From Streptomyces sp. NBC_01198 (lineage in GTDB: Bacteria > Actinomycetota > Actinomycetes > Streptomycetales > Streptomycetaceae), in the NCBI RefSeq assembly GCF_036010485.1, contig NZ_CP108568.1:1054001-1118000 (forward strand): 64,000 nucleotides of DNA. Reading direction: 5' to 3'. This document shows positions 45,196 to 54,118 of the stretch, piece by piece; within the stretch, counting starts at the first letter, position 1; each line of letters starts with the position of its first letter. The notes under the pieces were generated by a model. That model worked only from the letters and a program-made list of their open reading frames with translations, was not told where the DNA came from and made no database searches. The position numbers and the translations under genes were made by a program.

Positions 45196-45909
45196 TCACG
45201 GGCGTTGACCCGCGCCGTTCTGCGGGCACTCCTGGTCGAAGTGCTCGCGCAGCCACTGCTCGGTCGTACTCACATGGATCAGCGCTGCGGCCTCCGCGAG
45301 GGCGCTGTCGCCTGCCACCAGGGCGTCGTAGATCGCCCGGTGTTCCGCGATGGTGCGATCACCGACGTTGTCGTCGGCCAGACCGCGCCACACGCGAGCG
45401 CGTACCGTGCGGCTGGAGATGCCCTCGAGCAGCGTGGCCAGCGTGCTGTTCCCGGCGGAGGCGATCACCGCGCAGTGGAAGGCGGCGTCGTGCTTGTTGA
45501 GCAGTTCGACGTCCTCGCCTGCCTGCGTCATCGCGTCCAGGTGGTACTTGATCCCGGTGAGGTCCTCCGCGGTGATCCGGCCGGCGGCCAGACCCGTGGC
45601 GATCGGTTCGAAGAGCCTGCGGACCTCGGTCAGCTCCAGCAGCTTGTCGCCGCGGAGCAGTTCCACCGCGGAGCCGAGGCCTTTCAGCAGCAGCTCCGGC
45701 TCCAGGCTCGTCACATAGGTTCCGTCCCCTCGCCGGATCTCCAGAACCCGTGCCACCACCAGGGCTTTGACCGCCTCGCGCATGAGGTTGCGGGACAGCC
45801 CGAGGTCCGAGGCCAACTTCTGCTCCGGAGGCAGTTTCGCACCGGGAAGAAGCTCTCCGGACTGGATGAGTTCCCTGATCCGGGCGATGGCTTTGTCGGT
45901 CAGTGACAT
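45196..45909 (-). CDS. GntR-family (FadR/FCD) regulator of the larA-like gene
   Basis: 237 residues: a winged-helix domain about 1-72 (IARIRELIQSGELLPGAKLP, LASDLGLSRNLMREAVKALV) and an FCD domain about 90-225 (RRLFEPIATGLAAGRI, HDAAFHCAVIASAGNS, RTIAEHRAIYDALVAG) with the usual metal-binding His residues. It is translated just before the LarA-family gene and probably controls the operon in response to a hydroxy acid. ATG 45909 has a GGGAGTGGGG SD region. Confidence 0.9.
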   Translation of the reverse strand: MSLTDKAIARIRELIQSGELLPGAKLPPEQKLASDLGLSRNLMREAVKALVVARVLEIRRGDGTYVTSLEPELLLKGLGSAVELLRGDKLLELTEVRRLFEPIATGLAAGRITAEDLTGIKYHLDAMTQAGEDVELLNKHDAAFHCAVIASAGNSTLATLLEGISSRTVRARVWRGLADDNVGDRTIAEHRAIYDALVAGDSALAEAAALIHVSTTEQWLREHFDQECPQNGAGQRP

Positions 45910-46345
45910 CGATCGATCCCCACTCCCCTGCAGGCGCTGGCCGAGGCTACCAGGTCATCCCATGTCTGAGGCACATGCACGCGATATCCGCCGGTCGCGA
46001 GGTATGCCCCATCCTGGCTCCAGCCGCTCCCGCTTGCGGCGTCAACCGGGCCGCGAGGAAGTCCCCAGACGGGCGGTCAGCAGCACCCGTATGGATCCAT
46101 CCCATGTCATGGAGGAAACGGCACCTCGAAGCCAAGGTCGCAAAATCGGAGCGGCGTTTCGCCTGCCGGCCGCCGCCTTCGGGTTGCGGATTGCCGGCGT
46201 CGGACCCGGAGGTCCGCCGGGCCGCGCTGCGATTCCGGGCGGCGGGTGTGGCTCGGCGCTGCCCGATCGCCGCCGTGGGCCATGATCTCCTTGTCACCGT
46301 TCGCAAGGAGCGGTGACCTGTGAGTAGCGGACGGATGGAGTGGTC
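45910..46345. other. 436-bp intergenic region without a supported gene
   Basis: Divergent region between the GntR gene and the GcvH-like gene. Open frames exist on both strands but have biased, low-complexity composition and no SD. No convincing operator or promoter was picked out. Confidence 0.5.
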
Positions 46346-46744
46346 ATGCCGGTTCCCGAGGAACTGAAGTACAGCACGAAGCACGAATGGGTCGGGGGTC
46401 TGGACGACCTGGACGGCGGGGCGGGCGTGCTGACGATCGGCATCACCCAACTCGTGGTCGACGAGGTCGGCGAGATCGTCTACCTGCGGCTGCCCGATGT
46501 GGGTACGAGAGTTGACGCCGGCGACATCTGCGGTGAGGTCGAGACGTCCGATCTGACCGTGAACGTCTTCGCCCCCGTCGCCGGCGTGGTCACCGAGGTC
46601 AACCAGGGTGTGGTCGACGAGCCGAGGTCGGTCAGCGACGACCCGTTCGGACGTGGCTGGCTGTTCAGGCTCCGGGTGGAGGAACCACCCTCCGACCTGC
46701 TGGACTCCGTCGCCTACAACCAGCACACATCCGAGCCGAGCTGA
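46346..46744 (+). CDS. GcvH-like protein lacking the lipoyl lysine
   Basis: 132 residues with the hybrid-barrel fold of glycine cleavage H protein: YSTKHEWV at the start, GITQLVVDEVGEIVYLRLPDVG, FAPVAGVVTEVNQGVVDEPR and a terminal WLFRLRV. In true GcvH the hairpin reads E-S-V-K-A with lipoate on the Lys. Here the nucleotides encode GEVETSDLTVNVFAP, so Asp stands in the lysine position and no nearby Lys can replace it. It therefore cannot carry lipoate in the usual way. No gcvT, gcvP or lipoate ligase gene is nearby. ATG 46346 has GGAG 5 bases upstream. It could be a scaffold, regulator or relic. Confidence 0.83.
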   Translation: MPVPEELKYSTKHEWVGGLDDLDGGAGVLTIGITQLVVDEVGEIVYLRLPDVGTRVDAGDICGEVETSDLTVNVFAPVAGVVTEVNQGVVDEPRSVSDDPFGRGWLFRLRVEEPPSDLLDSVAYNQHTSEPS

Positions 46745-46826
46745 CATGGACCCTGTCCAAGCCCCCCATGGCACGGCTTGACCGGGCCGGACGGCCGGTC
46801 AGCGCCCCGCAGCGACCCCGGTTCCG

Positions 46827-47468
46827 TCACGTGGTCGGCGCTGCCGGTGCCAGACCTTCCGGCATGGGCCCCACGACGAACGGATACACCGACTCCCCGA
46901 GGTGGACGACCAGGAAGGACGCGACGGTCGGGACGTCGTCGGGAACCCCTACGCGGTGCGATCCCGCCGGCAGAGCGTCGTCGAAGATGACGCGGGACGT
47001 GCTCGACGGGTCCGGAGGGACGAACGCGGTGTGCCAGAACGCGACCACGCGCACATGCTCCTCGGCGTCAAGGGTCATCACGGCCTGGCGCGCATGCGGG
47101 TCGTACGTGACGTCGAGACCTGGACGGGCGACCGGCCCCAGAGTCGCCTCGACCTGTTCCGCGATGAGACCCGGGATACCTGCGAGACCCTGCACGAACA
47201 CGATGGCCGGATTCAGCCGCGCCATGATTTCCCGCAGTGATTCCTTCCTGCTCGGCGGTACCATCCCGCCGAACACCACGACGTCGATCCGGCCGGCGTC
47301 GAACAGGCGCGTGACGTTGTCGAAGTCGTTGGTCGCTCCGGCGATTCGACCGTTTGCCCGAATGAGCTCCACGCTGCCCGTCAAGGCGAGTTCACTCTTG
47401 CCGATCACGAGAACGGTCCCCGAGCCCGGAGCCCCTTCGTCAGCGGAACTCAAAAGAATGGTAGCCAT
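46827..47468 (-). CDS. Unknown protein encoded with an MFS exporter
   Basis: 213 residues, no signal peptide or membrane helix. The N-terminal half looks like an alternating beta/alpha Rossmann-type domain (TVLVIGKSELALTGSVELIR, RIDVVVFGGMVPPSRKESLR, IVFVQGLAGIPGLIAEQVEA), rather like a receiver or GATase-like fold. The second half is mainly beta (VARPGLDVTYDPHARQAVMT, EHVRVVAFWHTAFVPPDPSS). I do not recognise the family. It has an excellent SD (AGGAGGGG) 13 bp after the MFS stop on the same strand, so it is co-expressed with that exporter and likely falls under the MarR regulator at 49149. Confidence 0.78.
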   Translation of the reverse strand: MATILLSSADEGAPGSGTVLVIGKSELALTGSVELIRANGRIAGATNDFDNVTRLFDAGRIDVVVFGGMVPPSRKESLREIMARLNPAIVFVQGLAGIPGLIAEQVEATLGPVARPGLDVTYDPHARQAVMTLDAEEHVRVVAFWHTAFVPPDPSSTSRVIFDDALPAGSHRVGVPDDVPTVASFLVVHLGESVYPFVVGPMPEGLAPAAPTT

Positions 47469-47481
47469 GTGGCCCCTCCTA

Positions 47482-48963
47482 TTAGCATGTCGGGGAAATC
47501 CCTGCTCCGCCGTCCGCCGTTCGAGGCTCGCGCAGCGGCTTGATGGTGAACGCGATGGTCAGACTTGCGAGATAGATCCCGGCCGCGACGATGAACGCGA
47601 TCGTGTAGCCGTGCGTGAGTGCCTCGTTGAACTGGGCGTGGTTCGTCGCGGTCCGGTGGCGCGTCGCGGCCGAGGCCACGGTGGCGAGAACGGCCAGGCC
47701 CAGGGCGCTGCCGATCTGGCTGCCCGCGGTCAGCAGACTCGAGCCGACGCCTGCCTCGGAGTTGTCGATACCTCGAACGCCGACGCTTGTTGTCACCACC
47801 TGGGTTGCCCCCAGTCCGATCCCGGTGACGAGCGAAGCGGGCAGGACCACGGTGAACGGGTTGGAATGCGCCGTGAGGAAGCTGAACCAGATCATGCCGC
47901 CGGCGGCGATGAGCAGGCCGACGGACAGTGCGGCTCGTTCGGATGTCCTCGCGAGCAGTTGGGGGCCGACGCCGCCGGCGGCTATGCCGAAGCCGACAGC
48001 GAAGGGCAGGAAGAACAGGCCGGTGCGCAGTGCGGAGTACCCGTGCACCTGCTGCAGGTAGAGCGTGAGGAAGTAGAAGGTGGCGAACATACCGGCGGCG
48101 GTGACCAGCGTGATCACGTTGGCGCGTGCCCGTCCTGGCTCGGCGAGGACCCCGCGTGGAATCATCGGCCGGCTGCTCGACCTCTGGAGCAGGACGAACG
48201 CCAGGAGAAGGACCGCTGACGCGCCGAGACAGGTGATGACGGTCGGGTCGCTCCAGCCCTGCTCTCCTGCCCGGTTGACTGCGAAGACGAGGCTGCCCAC
48301 GCCCGCGGTCTCGGTTGTCGCGCCGGGCAGGTCGAGTTTTCCGGGAGTCGGGTCGCCGTCGTCCAGAGCACGGACGCCGACAGCGGTCAGGGCCGCGATC
48401 GGCACGTTGACGAAGAGCACCCATCGCCATCCGAGGTATGTCGTGAGAAGGCCCCCCAGGAGCAGACCCATGACCGAGGCCATTCCCGTCGCCGCCCCGT
48501 AGACCCCCAGCGCCTTGGTGCGCAGGGGACCGATCGGAAAGGTGCTGACCAGGAGGGACAGTGCACCGGGTGTGGCGATCGCGGCGCCCACTCCCTGGAG
48601 CGCGCGGAGAACGATGAGGCTCCCGCCGGTCGGCGCGAGGCCTCCAGCGAGCGACGCGGCGCCGAAGAAGACGATCCCGAACCTGAATACGCGTTTGCGC
48701 CCCAGCAGGTCGCCGACTCGGCCGGCGACGAGCATGAGGCCGCCGAAAGTGAGCGAGTACGCGTTGATCACCCAGGCCAGATCGGATCCGGACATGCTCA
48801 GCGTCCGGCCGATACGCGGCAGGGCGACGATCATGATGGTGCCGTCGAGCACCACCATGAAACGTGCGACCGCGATCACCGCCACAGCGACTGCCAGCCG
48901 ACGCTGTTCGCCGGTCCGGTCGAGAGGGGGGTCGCCTGTCGGCAGGATCTTCTGGTCGGACAT
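47482..48963 (-). CDS. MFS drug exporter, DHA2 (EmrB/QacA) type
   Basis: 493 residues with 14 predicted membrane helices. Motifs are VVLDGTIMIVALPRIGRTL (motif D1), AGRVGDLLGRKRVFRFG (motif A), RALQGVGAAIATPGALSLL (motif B) and LLLGGLLTTYLGWRWVLFVN (motif C of proton antiporters). It would export hydrophobic compounds using the proton gradient. It is divergent from a MarR-family gene, the common arrangement for such pumps, and co-transcribed with the unknown protein at 46827-47468. Its gene ends in a TAA stop. Confidence 0.92.
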   Translation of the reverse strand: MSDQKILPTGDPPLDRTGEQRRLAVAVAVIAVARFMVVLDGTIMIVALPRIGRTLSMSGSDLAWVINAYSLTFGGLMLVAGRVGDLLGRKRVFRFGIVFFGAASLAGGLAPTGGSLIVLRALQGVGAAIATPGALSLLVSTFPIGPLRTKALGVYGAATGMASVMGLLLGGLLTTYLGWRWVLFVNVPIAALTAVGVRALDDGDPTPGKLDLPGATTETAGVGSLVFAVNRAGEQGWSDPTVITCLGASAVLLLAFVLLQRSSSRPMIPRGVLAEPGRARANVITLVTAAGMFATFYFLTLYLQQVHGYSALRTGLFFLPFAVGFGIAAGGVGPQLLARTSERAALSVGLLIAAGGMIWFSFLTAHSNPFTVVLPASLVTGIGLGATQVVTTSVGVRGIDNSEAGVGSSLLTAGSQIGSALGLAVLATVASAATRHRTATNHAQFNEALTHGYTIAFIVAAGIYLASLTIAFTIKPLREPRTADGGAGISPTC

Positions 48964-49096
48964 CTGTACCTCTTCTCGTGTGGTCCGAATTCGTTGTCGG
49001 GCTGCAATGCCTGAGGGAACGACAGGGCGGCGCTATGCCGTCGTCGTCTTCCGGGGTTCGCTTTGCGGGGCGTATCGGAAACGTAGCATTGGGCCC

Positions 49097-49115
49097 CCAA
49101 CGTTGGCAACCCAAC
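49097..49115. promoter_or_regulatory. Probable MarR operator between the exporter and its regulator
   Basis: Overlapping palindromes CCAACGTTGG (49097-49106) and GTTGG-CAAC-CCAAC (49102-49115) in the 185-bp divergent region, 33 bp before the MarR start. Placement would block both promoters. Confidence 0.6.
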
Positions 49116-49148
49116 GAATGTGAAACCCGCGCTGGTAGGCTGACGGCC

Positions 49149-49619
49149 ATGGGTGGCGTTGAGGAGAGTGAGGACCGATTCCCCTCTCGCATCGAAGGCA
49201 AGCCCACCTGGCTGCTCGCTCGCGCCTACACGCGGTCCGTCGGGCTCATGGCAGCCGGTTTCGCCGCCTCGGGTACGGGGCTCCGCAGCTACCACTACCG
49301 GCTTCTCGCGGCTCTTGACGAGTGGGGCGTGGCCAGTCAGGCAGATCTGGGCCGCGGCACCCGCATGGACCGGAAGGACGTCGCCGGCGCGATCGCCGAA
49401 CTGGAGCGGCGCGGATTCGTCGCCCGTAGCGTCGACCCGGACGACCGGCGCCGCAACATCGTCACCATCACCGACGACGGCCGACGCCAGCTCCCGGTTC
49501 TGGACGAGGTCATCGAGTCGATCCAGCAGCAAGTGCTGGCGCGCCTGTCACCCGCTGAGAGCGAACAGTTCTTCCACATCATGCGACGGCTGACGCAGGA
49601 CGAGGCCGACGACAGCTGA
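49149..49619 (+). CDS. MarR-family regulator of the MFS exporter
   Basis: 156 residues with the MarR winged helix: SYHYRLLAALDEWGVASQAD, LGRGTRMDRKDVAGAIAELE, RRGFVARSVDPDDRRRNIVT. The DxR wing motif (DPDDRR) is intact. The C-terminal dimerisation helix ends RLSPAESEQFFHIMRRLTQD. It is divergent from the exporter gene and likely represses it until a drug-like ligand binds. ATG 49149 lacks a clear SD, so a leaderless or slightly different start is possible. Confidence 0.9.
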   Translation: MGGVEESEDRFPSRIEGKPTWLLARAYTRSVGLMAAGFAASGTGLRSYHYRLLAALDEWGVASQADLGRGTRMDRKDVAGAIAELERRGFVARSVDPDDRRRNIVTITDDGRRQLPVLDEVIESIQQQVLARLSPAESEQFFHIMRRLTQDEADDS

Positions 49620-49908
49620 CGGCTCCCTACGCGCGCGTCCCGGGCGCAGGCGGCCACTGGCGTACCGGCGTTGCTGCCCGGAGGCGCCGGCCGAACGCGG
49701 GCGGATCTTCGGCAGGGACAGGTCCGCAACGATCGGTCCCCGCCAACTGGCTTCGCCGGATGAGACAGATTTCCGGATCCGCAGGTGTCTATACATCAGG
49801 GGCACCGTGCCGCCCGCCCGAGCTCTCCCGCTCCGGCGCGGCGACACAGCCCGACGCGTAGGCGGAGTCCCCACCATGGGAGCTCGCACCATCGACACGG
49901 AGGTATTC

Positions 49909-50670
49909 ATGGCCACCGACGTAGCGGATCTCAGGGCCCGCGCCGAAAGGCTCCGCGAGCTGCACCGGGGCGACATGCTCGTACTGCCCAACGTCTGGGA
50001 CGCGGGAAGTGCGAAGGTCGTGGCGGAGGCCGGGTTCCCGGCGGTCGCCACGGCCAGCGCCTCCGTCTCGGCGATGCTCGGCCACCCCGACGGAGAGGGC
50101 GCACCCTGGCAGGAGATGTTCGCCGCGGCCGGGCGCGTCGCCCGCGCTGTCACGGTCCCGGTCACGGTGGACGCCGAGGCGGGATACGGCATGAAGCCGG
50201 CTGAACTGGTGTCACGCCTGCTGGAGACCGGCGCGGTGGGCTGCAACCTGGAGGACAGCGACCACCGGGCCGGCGGTCTGGTGGACGCCGGTGCCCAGGC
50301 GGAATGGCTCGCGGGAGTCCGTCTCGCCGCGGACGACGCCGGAGTCCCTCTCGTCATCAACGCCCGGGTCGACGCCTTCCTGCCTGCCGGCGGTGTCCCC
50401 GAGGCAGACCGCGTCGCGGAGGCCGTCCGGCGTGGCCTGCTGTACCTGGCGGCCGGCGCCGACTGCGTCTATCCGATCGGCATGCGCGAGAGGGACCAGG
50501 TCGCCGCGCTCGTCGCCGGACTCCCAGGACCGGTCAACGCCAACCCCGGCGGCCCCCTCGACCTGGCCACGCTGAGGGAACTCGGCGTGGCACGGGTCTC
50601 CTACGGGCCGCGCTTCTACCGCGCGGCGCTGGCCGCCCTGAAGACGGCCGTCGAAGAGCTGCCGGTCTGA
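49909..50670 (+). CDS. PEP mutase / isocitrate lyase superfamily enzyme
   Basis: 253 residues of a TIM-barrel C-C or P-C lyase. It has LPNVWDAGSAKVVAEAGFPA, TVDAEAGYGMKPAELVSRLL (metal-binding Asp), VGCNLEDSDHR, LVINARVDAFL and VNANPGGPLDLATLRELGVA. The catalytic-loop KKCGH of isocitrate and methylisocitrate lyases is absent, which fits the widespread oxaloacetate-hydrolase/PEP-mutase-like subgroup of unproven function. ATG 49909 has a GGAGG SD; a longer frame from 49807 lacks one. It stands alone between the MarR gene and gene remnants. Confidence 0.88.
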   Translation: MATDVADLRARAERLRELHRGDMLVLPNVWDAGSAKVVAEAGFPAVATASASVSAMLGHPDGEGAPWQEMFAAAGRVARAVTVPVTVDAEAGYGMKPAELVSRLLETGAVGCNLEDSDHRAGGLVDAGAQAEWLAGVRLAADDAGVPLVINARVDAFLPAGGVPEADRVAEAVRRGLLYLAAGADCVYPIGMRERDQVAALVAGLPGPVNANPGGPLDLATLRELGVARVSYGPRFYRAALAALKTAVEELPV

Positions 50671-50779
50671 CCGCTGCGGCGTCACGTGCCCGCCACCCGG
50701 CCTCGTCCACCCGGCAGGTGCGCGGGGGCAGGCGGCGGGCGTGGCGCGCAGGGCAGCGCCCGGGTGGCGGCGATCCGCC

Positions 50780-51133
50780 CTACTCCTTCGTCGCCGCTAT
50801 GAAGTCCACGCGGACGTCACCATGCTGCCCGACCGGGCGGGCGAGGTGGGTCGGGCCCATGAGGGACGAGACGGACCTGACGTGGGCGGTGGCAAGGTTG
50901 GCCAGCAGGACGACCAGCGAGATGAGTTCGATGTGCGCTGCGATGCGCGAGGACCGGGTCCGCACGGTCACGCTCCCGTGGCCAGAACGTGCAGGGAGAG
51001 AAGGACCTTGGTCACGGTCAGTTCTCTCCGGCCATGCGCACGGTACGGCTGCGGTCGGGGCGCCGTCCCGTCGTACTGCGAATGTGGCCTTCATCGTGCC
51101 GACGGCGGCGGGCACGGTGGCTGAAGCGGACAT
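50780..51133 (-). pseudogene. Degraded DUF3817-like membrane protein
   Basis: The minus-strand frame of 117 codons from ATG 51133 starts [18 protein letters not shown] and later has [20 protein letters not shown] and [14 protein letters not shown], which resemble the hydrophobic core of DUF3817-type small membrane proteins. The segment between them and the whole C-terminus ([21 protein letters not shown]) do not fit a membrane protein, suggesting frameshifts. It lies in the 752-bp region 50671-51422 with no intact gene. It might also be an intact orphan; that is less likely. Confidence 0.4.
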
Positions 51134-51187
51134 GGGTTCGTTCTTCCTGCGAGGTGGTGCGTCCGAAGGACGTGCGGGTCGGCAGTC

Positions 51188-51343
51188 GGCAGACGCCAGG
51201 CCCAACACCTCCTGGAGACCACGGGCCACTCCGTCGAGCGCATCGCCGCCCAGGTGGGCTTCGGCTCCCCCACCGCCTTCCGCGACCGCCTCAAACGCAC
51301 CACAGGAGTCAGCCCGCAGACCTACCGCCGCACCTTCAGCTGA
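51188..51343 (+). pseudogene. C-terminal remnant of an AraC-family regulator
   Basis: In the frame ending at TGA 51341-51343 the sequence reads [40 protein letters not shown] and [10 protein letters not shown], the second helix-turn-helix and tail of AraC/GlxA-type regulators. The rest of the roughly 300-residue protein is missing upstream, where the reverse-strand fragment lies. This is a deletion remnant with only about 50 codons left. Confidence 0.7.
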
Positions 51344-51422
51344 CACGACCGGGCCGGCGGACCACCAGTCCGGTGGCGGCGCCTGTCGCGCGGCTTCCGT
51401 CGCGATGAGGTAGTCAGGAGCG

Positions 51423-53891
51423 GTGAGCAAGGACGCGACCGACCTCTTCGTGCATGTCCGGGGTGCCAGTGAGAACAACCTGCGGAACATCGATGTCGAC
51501 ATTCCGCGGGACGCGATGGTCGCCTTCACGGGTGTCTCCGGTTCGGGCAAGTCCTCGCTCGCCTTCGGCACCCTCTACGCGGAGGCCCAGCGGCGCTACT
51601 TCGAGTCCGTGGCGCCGTACGCCCGACGGCTCCTGCAGCAGGTCGGCGCACCGCACGTGCAGGAGATCACCGGACTGCCACCGGCCGTGGCCCTGCAGCA
51701 GCGACGCGGGTCGCCCAGCTCGCGCTCGACGGTCGGCACCATCACCACGCTGTCCAATCTGTTGCGCATGCTGTACTCCCGCGCGGGCACCTATCCGCCG
51801 GGGGCAGCCCGACTGGAGGCCGAGTCGTTCTCACCCAACACCGCGGCCGGCGCCTGCCCGGAGTGCCACGGGCTGGGCGTGGTGCACGACGTCGCCGAGG
51901 ACCTGCTTGTCCCGGACCCCTCGCTGAGCATCCGCGAGGGGGCGATCGCCGCCTGGCCCGGCGCCTGGCAGGGCGCCAACCTGCGCAGTGTCGTGAGCGG
52001 CCTGGGGATCGACATCGACCGACCGTGGCGCAGGCTCAGGAAGAAGGACCGGGACTGGCTGCTGTACACCGACGAGCAGCCCTCCGTGTACATCGAGCCG
52101 GAGGAGGAGCGCGTCGACTACGGCTACCAGGGCAAGTTCTGGAGCGCGCGCAAGCACGTCATGCACGTCCTCGCCGACTCCAAGAGCGACAAGATGCGCG
52201 AACGGGCGCTCCGGTTCGTCAGGAGTGTGCCCTGCCCCGTGTGTCACGGCAGCGGGCTGCGGCCCGAGGCGCTCGCCGTGACCTTCGCGGGACGTTCCAT
52301 CGCCGAGATCAACGCGATGCCGCTCACCGAGGTCGTGGCGCTGCTGCGGCCCGTCGCGGAGCGGTCCGAGGCCGACGCCACCACGTCGACCGCCCGATCC
52401 GGGGAGACGACCGAGGTCGCGGTCCGGATCTGCGGCGACCTGGTCGCGCGGGTCGACGTGCTGCTCGACCTCGGGCTCGGATACCTCAGCCTCGGGCGCC
52501 GCTCGACGAGCCTGTCGCCCGGCGAGGCGCAGCGCCTGCGGATCGCCACCCAGCTGCGCTCGGGGCTGTTCGGCGTCGTCTACGTCCTCGACGAACCCTC
52601 CGCGGGCCTGCACCCGGCCGACGCGGAACCGCTGCTGGACGTGCTGGACCGCCTCAAAGCGGCGGGCAACACGCTCTTCGTCGTGGAGCACGACATGGAC
52701 GTCGTACGGCGGGCCGACTGGGTGGTCGACATCGGCCCCGGCGCGGGCGAGGGCGGCGGACGCGTGCTGTACAGCGGCCCGGTCGCCGGTCTTGAGCAAG
52801 TCGGGACGTCGGCCACGAGCCAGTACCTGTTCGGGCGCGCCCAGCCGCTCGCCCACCGCCCGCGCACACCGCACGGCTGGCTGCACCTGAGCGGCGTCTC
52901 CCGCCACAACCTGCGCAACGTGTCCGTCGACGTACCGCTCTGCGTACTGACGGCGGTGACGGGCGTGTCCGGTTCAGGAAAGTCGACGCTGGTGACGCAG
53001 GTGCTCGCCGAGGTCGTCCGCGGCCACCTCGGACTCGTACCCGAGGAGCCGGAGGAGGCGCAGCTGGAGGTCGACGTCCAGGACGCGTCGGGCGTCGAGT
53101 CGTTCGACCGGCTGGTCCGGGTGGACCAGCGGCCCATCGGCCGGACTCCCCGGTCCAACCTCGCCACGTACACCGGGATGTTCGACGCGGTGCGCAAGCT
53201 GTACGCGGGGACGGACGAGGCCCGGGCGCGCGGCTACTCGGCCGGGCGGTTCTCCTTCAACCTGCCCGACGGGCGGTGCGAGACCTGCCAGGGCGAAGGA
53301 TTCGTCGCGGTGGAACTGCTGTTCCTGCCCGGCACCTACGCGCCATGCCCGACCTGCCATGGCGCCCGGTACAACGCCGAGACGCTGGAAGTCACCTACC
53401 GCGGCAAGAACATCGCGGAGGTGCTGGGGCTGTCCGTCGACGACGCCGCCGCGTTCCTGTCCGCCGTCCCGGCCGCCTCCCGCAGCCTGGAGACGTTGCG
53501 CGAGGTGGGACTGGGGTACCTGCGGCTGGGGCAGCCCGCGACGGAGCTCAGCGGCGGTGAGGCGCAACGCATCAAACTGGCCACCGAACTGCAACGAGCC
53601 CGCCGCGGGCACGCGCTCTACCTGCTCGACGAGCCGACGGCGGGTCTGCACCCCTCGGACATCGCGCTGCTGCTGCGACAGCTGCACCGGCTCGTCGACG
53701 CCGGCAACACGGTCGTCCTCGTCGAGCACGACCTCGACACGATCGCCACCGCCGACTGGGTCATCGACCTCGGTCCGGGCGGCGGCGACGCGGGCGGGCG
53801 GGTGGTGGCGGCGGGCCCGCCGACCGATGTGGCGCGGGCCCGCCGCAGCGCCACCGCGCCCTACCTCGCGGCCCGGCTCGCGCGCTCCTGA
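51423..53891 (+). CDS. Class II UvrA-like ABC ATPase
   Basis: 822 residues, about 130 shorter than housekeeping UvrA, with two ABC ATPase modules. Walker A motifs are [12 protein letters not shown] (about 37-48) and [11 protein letters not shown]. Signature motifs are [18 protein letters not shown] and [16 protein letters not shown]. Zinc-binding pairs are [24 protein letters not shown] and CPTCHGARY. The region between the first ATPase halves lacks a full UvrB-interaction domain, as in UvrA2/DrrC-type proteins found in Deinococcus and in Streptomyces resistant to DNA-binding drugs. It probably protects DNA from intercalating or alkylating compounds rather than acting in normal excision repair. 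GTG 51423 with nearby GAGG/AGGAG. Confidence 0.92.
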   Translation: MSKDATDLFVHVRGASENNLRNIDVDIPRDAMVAFTGVSGSGKSSLAFGTLYAEAQRRYFESVAPYARRLLQQVGAPHVQEITGLPPAVALQQRRGSPSSRSTVGTITTLSNLLRMLYSRAGTYPPGAARLEAESFSPNTAAGACPECHGLGVVHDVAEDLLVPDPSLSIREGAIAAWPGAWQGANLRSVVSGLGIDIDRPWRRLRKKDRDWLLYTDEQPSVYIEPEEERVDYGYQGKFWSARKHVMHVLADSKSDKMRERALRFVRSVPCPVCHGSGLRPEALAVTFAGRSIAEINAMPLTEVVALLRPVAERSEADATTSTARSGETTEVAVRICGDLVARVDVLLDLGLGYLSLGRRSTSLSPGEAQRLRIATQLRSGLFGVVYVLDEPSAGLHPADAEPLLDVLDRLKAAGNTLFVVEHDMDVVRRADWVVDIGPGAGEGGGRVLYSGPVAGLEQVGTSATSQYLFGRAQPLAHRPRTPHGWLHLSGVSRHNLRNVSVDVPLCVLTAVTGVSGSGKSTLVTQVLAEVVRGHLGLVPEEPEEAQLEVDVQDASGVESFDRLVRVDQRPIGRTPRSNLATYTGMFDAVRKLYAGTDEARARGYSAGRFSFNLPDGRCETCQGEGFVAVELLFLPGTYAPCPTCHGARYNAETLEVTYRGKNIAEVLGLSVDDAAAFLSAVPAASRSLETLREVGLGYLRLGQPATELSGGEAQRIKLATELQRARRGHALYLLDEPTAGLHPSDIALLLRQLHRLVDAGNTVVLVEHDLDTIATADWVIDLGPGGGDAGGRVVAAGPPTDVARARRSATAPYLAARLARS

Positions 53892-54118
53892 CGACGCCGC
53901 GGACGCCGCCTGCCACCTGTTCGAGTCCCCTGCGTCCTCCGTGGCCGTCAGCCGAGGTCGGGATGTCCCTTTACACCTCCGGGCGGAAGATTTATGGGCC
54001 TTCCGGGTGAATTCCACCGGCTCGACCCATCCCGGCACCCGGTGGGGACGAACTGGCAGGAACGTGTGATCCGGCCCGCAGGGCCGCGTCCTCCTCCTCC
54101 CCCAGAGAAAGCCCCTCG

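Noticed and set aside
44202..45906. Long plus-strand frames across the LarA and GntR genes
   Set aside because: Repetitive Arg/Ala/Gly composition and no SD; they mirror real minus-strand genes with clear domains.
46346..46744. Functional glycine cleavage H protein
   Set aside because: The lipoyl lysine is replaced by Asp and no partner genes adjoin.
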